From: an uncultured Eubacteriales bacterium
GTDB lineage: Bacteria > Bacillota > Clostridia > Lachnospirales > Lachnospiraceae
Length of the DNA: 6,609 nt
Direction of reading: 5' to 3'
Assembly: GCA_900313775.1 (NCBI GenBank)
Contig: OMSP01000024.1
Span: 1 to 6,609, forward strand
The notes under the pieces are model-generated. The model ran no database searches. It had not been told where the DNA came from and worked only from the letters and a program-made list of their open reading frames with translations. The position numbers and the translations under genes are program-made. Below, piece by piece: positions 6,208 through 6,609 of the stretch (position 1 is its first letter; every line of letters begins with the position of its first letter).

Positions 6208-6609
6208 TTATTCCAATTCACTCGCATAGGGCATGGCCGGTATCGCGCCGGGTCGCGAACAGGTCAGTGCCGCCGCCCTGTTGGCGTAATTGAGCATGTC
6301 TTCCAGTTCTTTGTCCCCTATCCCGTCAGGTCTGCAGTCTTTAGCCGCGATCTGAGCAAGCATAGCTCCGAGGAAAGTATCTCCTGCTCCGTTTGTATCG
6401 GCCACATCGACCTTGATACCCGGGATAAGCACCGTGTACTCCCCCCGTCTGGCAAAGACACCTTTATCACCCAGAGTCACCATCACGAGCGCGGCACCGT
6501 ATCCGCTCAGGATGCGGGATCCTTCTTCGAGATCTTCAGTCCCCGTCAGCATCGGCATCTCTTCGTCCGACACTTTGAGGATATCAGCATAAGGCAGCAG
6601 AGATTTCAT
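6208..6609 (-). CDS. PfkB-family sugar kinase, probable fructokinase, C-terminal part only
   Basis: This is a ribokinase/PfkB-fold kinase, most likely phosphorylating fructose to fructose 6-phosphate with ATP. About 133 C-terminal residues are visible; the family is usually about 310-320, so the N-terminal half lies beyond the right edge. The Met codon at the edge is probably internal, not the true start. Counting from that Met, KVSDEE at 12-17 is the usual mid-protein motif, VTLGDKGVF at 44-52 is the nucleotide-site strand, and DTNGAGDTF at 71-79 is PfkB signature 2, with D77 as catalytic base and the GAG anion hole. Asn replaces the commoner second Thr (DTTGAGD) at position 73. Fructokinase is favoured over ribokinase or other sugar kinases mainly because the next gene is an amylosucrase that releases fructose. 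The two genes are 5 bases apart. Confidence 0.87.
   Translation of the reverse strand: MKSLLPYADILKVSDEEMPMLTGTEDLEEGSRILSGYGAALVMVTLGDKGVFARRGEYTVLIPGIKVDVADTNGAGDTFLGAMLAQIAAKDCRPDGIGDKELEDMLNYANRAAALTCSRPGAIPAMPYASELE

Noticed and set aside
6208..6609. A complete small 133-residue kinase starting with Met at the window edge
   Set aside because: PfkB kinases are about 310-320 residues. The visible part has only the C-terminal motifs, and the Met falls exactly at the last bases of the window, so the gene is cut by the window rather than truncated in nature.

Overview
Every gene I can support lies on the minus strand, so the window reads from right (6609) to left (1). The genes are tightly packed, overall GC is by eye a little above 50%, Shine-Dalgarno sites are mostly strong (AGGAGG or AAGGAG), and the lipoprotein and transporter sequences look like those of Clostridia. 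I infer a Bacillota member, most likely Lachnospiraceae-like. This is an impression from protein style, not a phylogenetic placement.

Region A (6609 to 4337) is a sucrose-use pair. It holds the C-terminal part of a PfkB-family sugar kinase, probably a fructokinase whose 5' end lies beyond the window. Five bases downstream follows a complete GH13 enzyme with all the active-site residues I can recall for amylosucrase. Amylosucrase transfers glucose from sucrose to an alpha-glucan and releases fructose, and the kinase would phosphorylate that fructose. The pair therefore makes biochemical sense as one transcription unit.

Region B (4336 to 4264) is a short AT-rich spacer with no visible terminator. 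It carries an extended -10 promoter (TGnTATAAT), an 8-base direct repeat 22 bp apart around the expected transcription start, and a strong ribosome binding site.

Region C (4263 to 1) looks like a five-gene operon. The first three genes form a complete polar amino-acid ABC importer: a lipoprotein binding protein resembling GlnH, a HisM/GlnP-type permease, and a GlnQ-type ATPase. After 18 bases comes a stand-alone protein with the fold of 2-oxoacid dehydrogenase E2 / chloramphenicol acetyltransferase. It has no lipoyl domain, and Glu replaces the catalytic His. Twelve bases later an adenylate-forming acyl ligase begins and runs off the left edge. Stop codons overlap the next gene's Shine-Dalgarno at two junctions, and a third junction is a 14-base gene overlap, so translation is probably coupled.

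The most interesting point is the linkage of a glutamine-type importer to an acyl-activating ligase and an atypical acyltransferase-fold protein. One can imagine an acyl-amino-acid conjugation route, but that is speculation. There is no CRISPR array, tRNA, rRNA, insertion sequence or phage gene in the window, and no gene-free stretch longer than about 75 bases.
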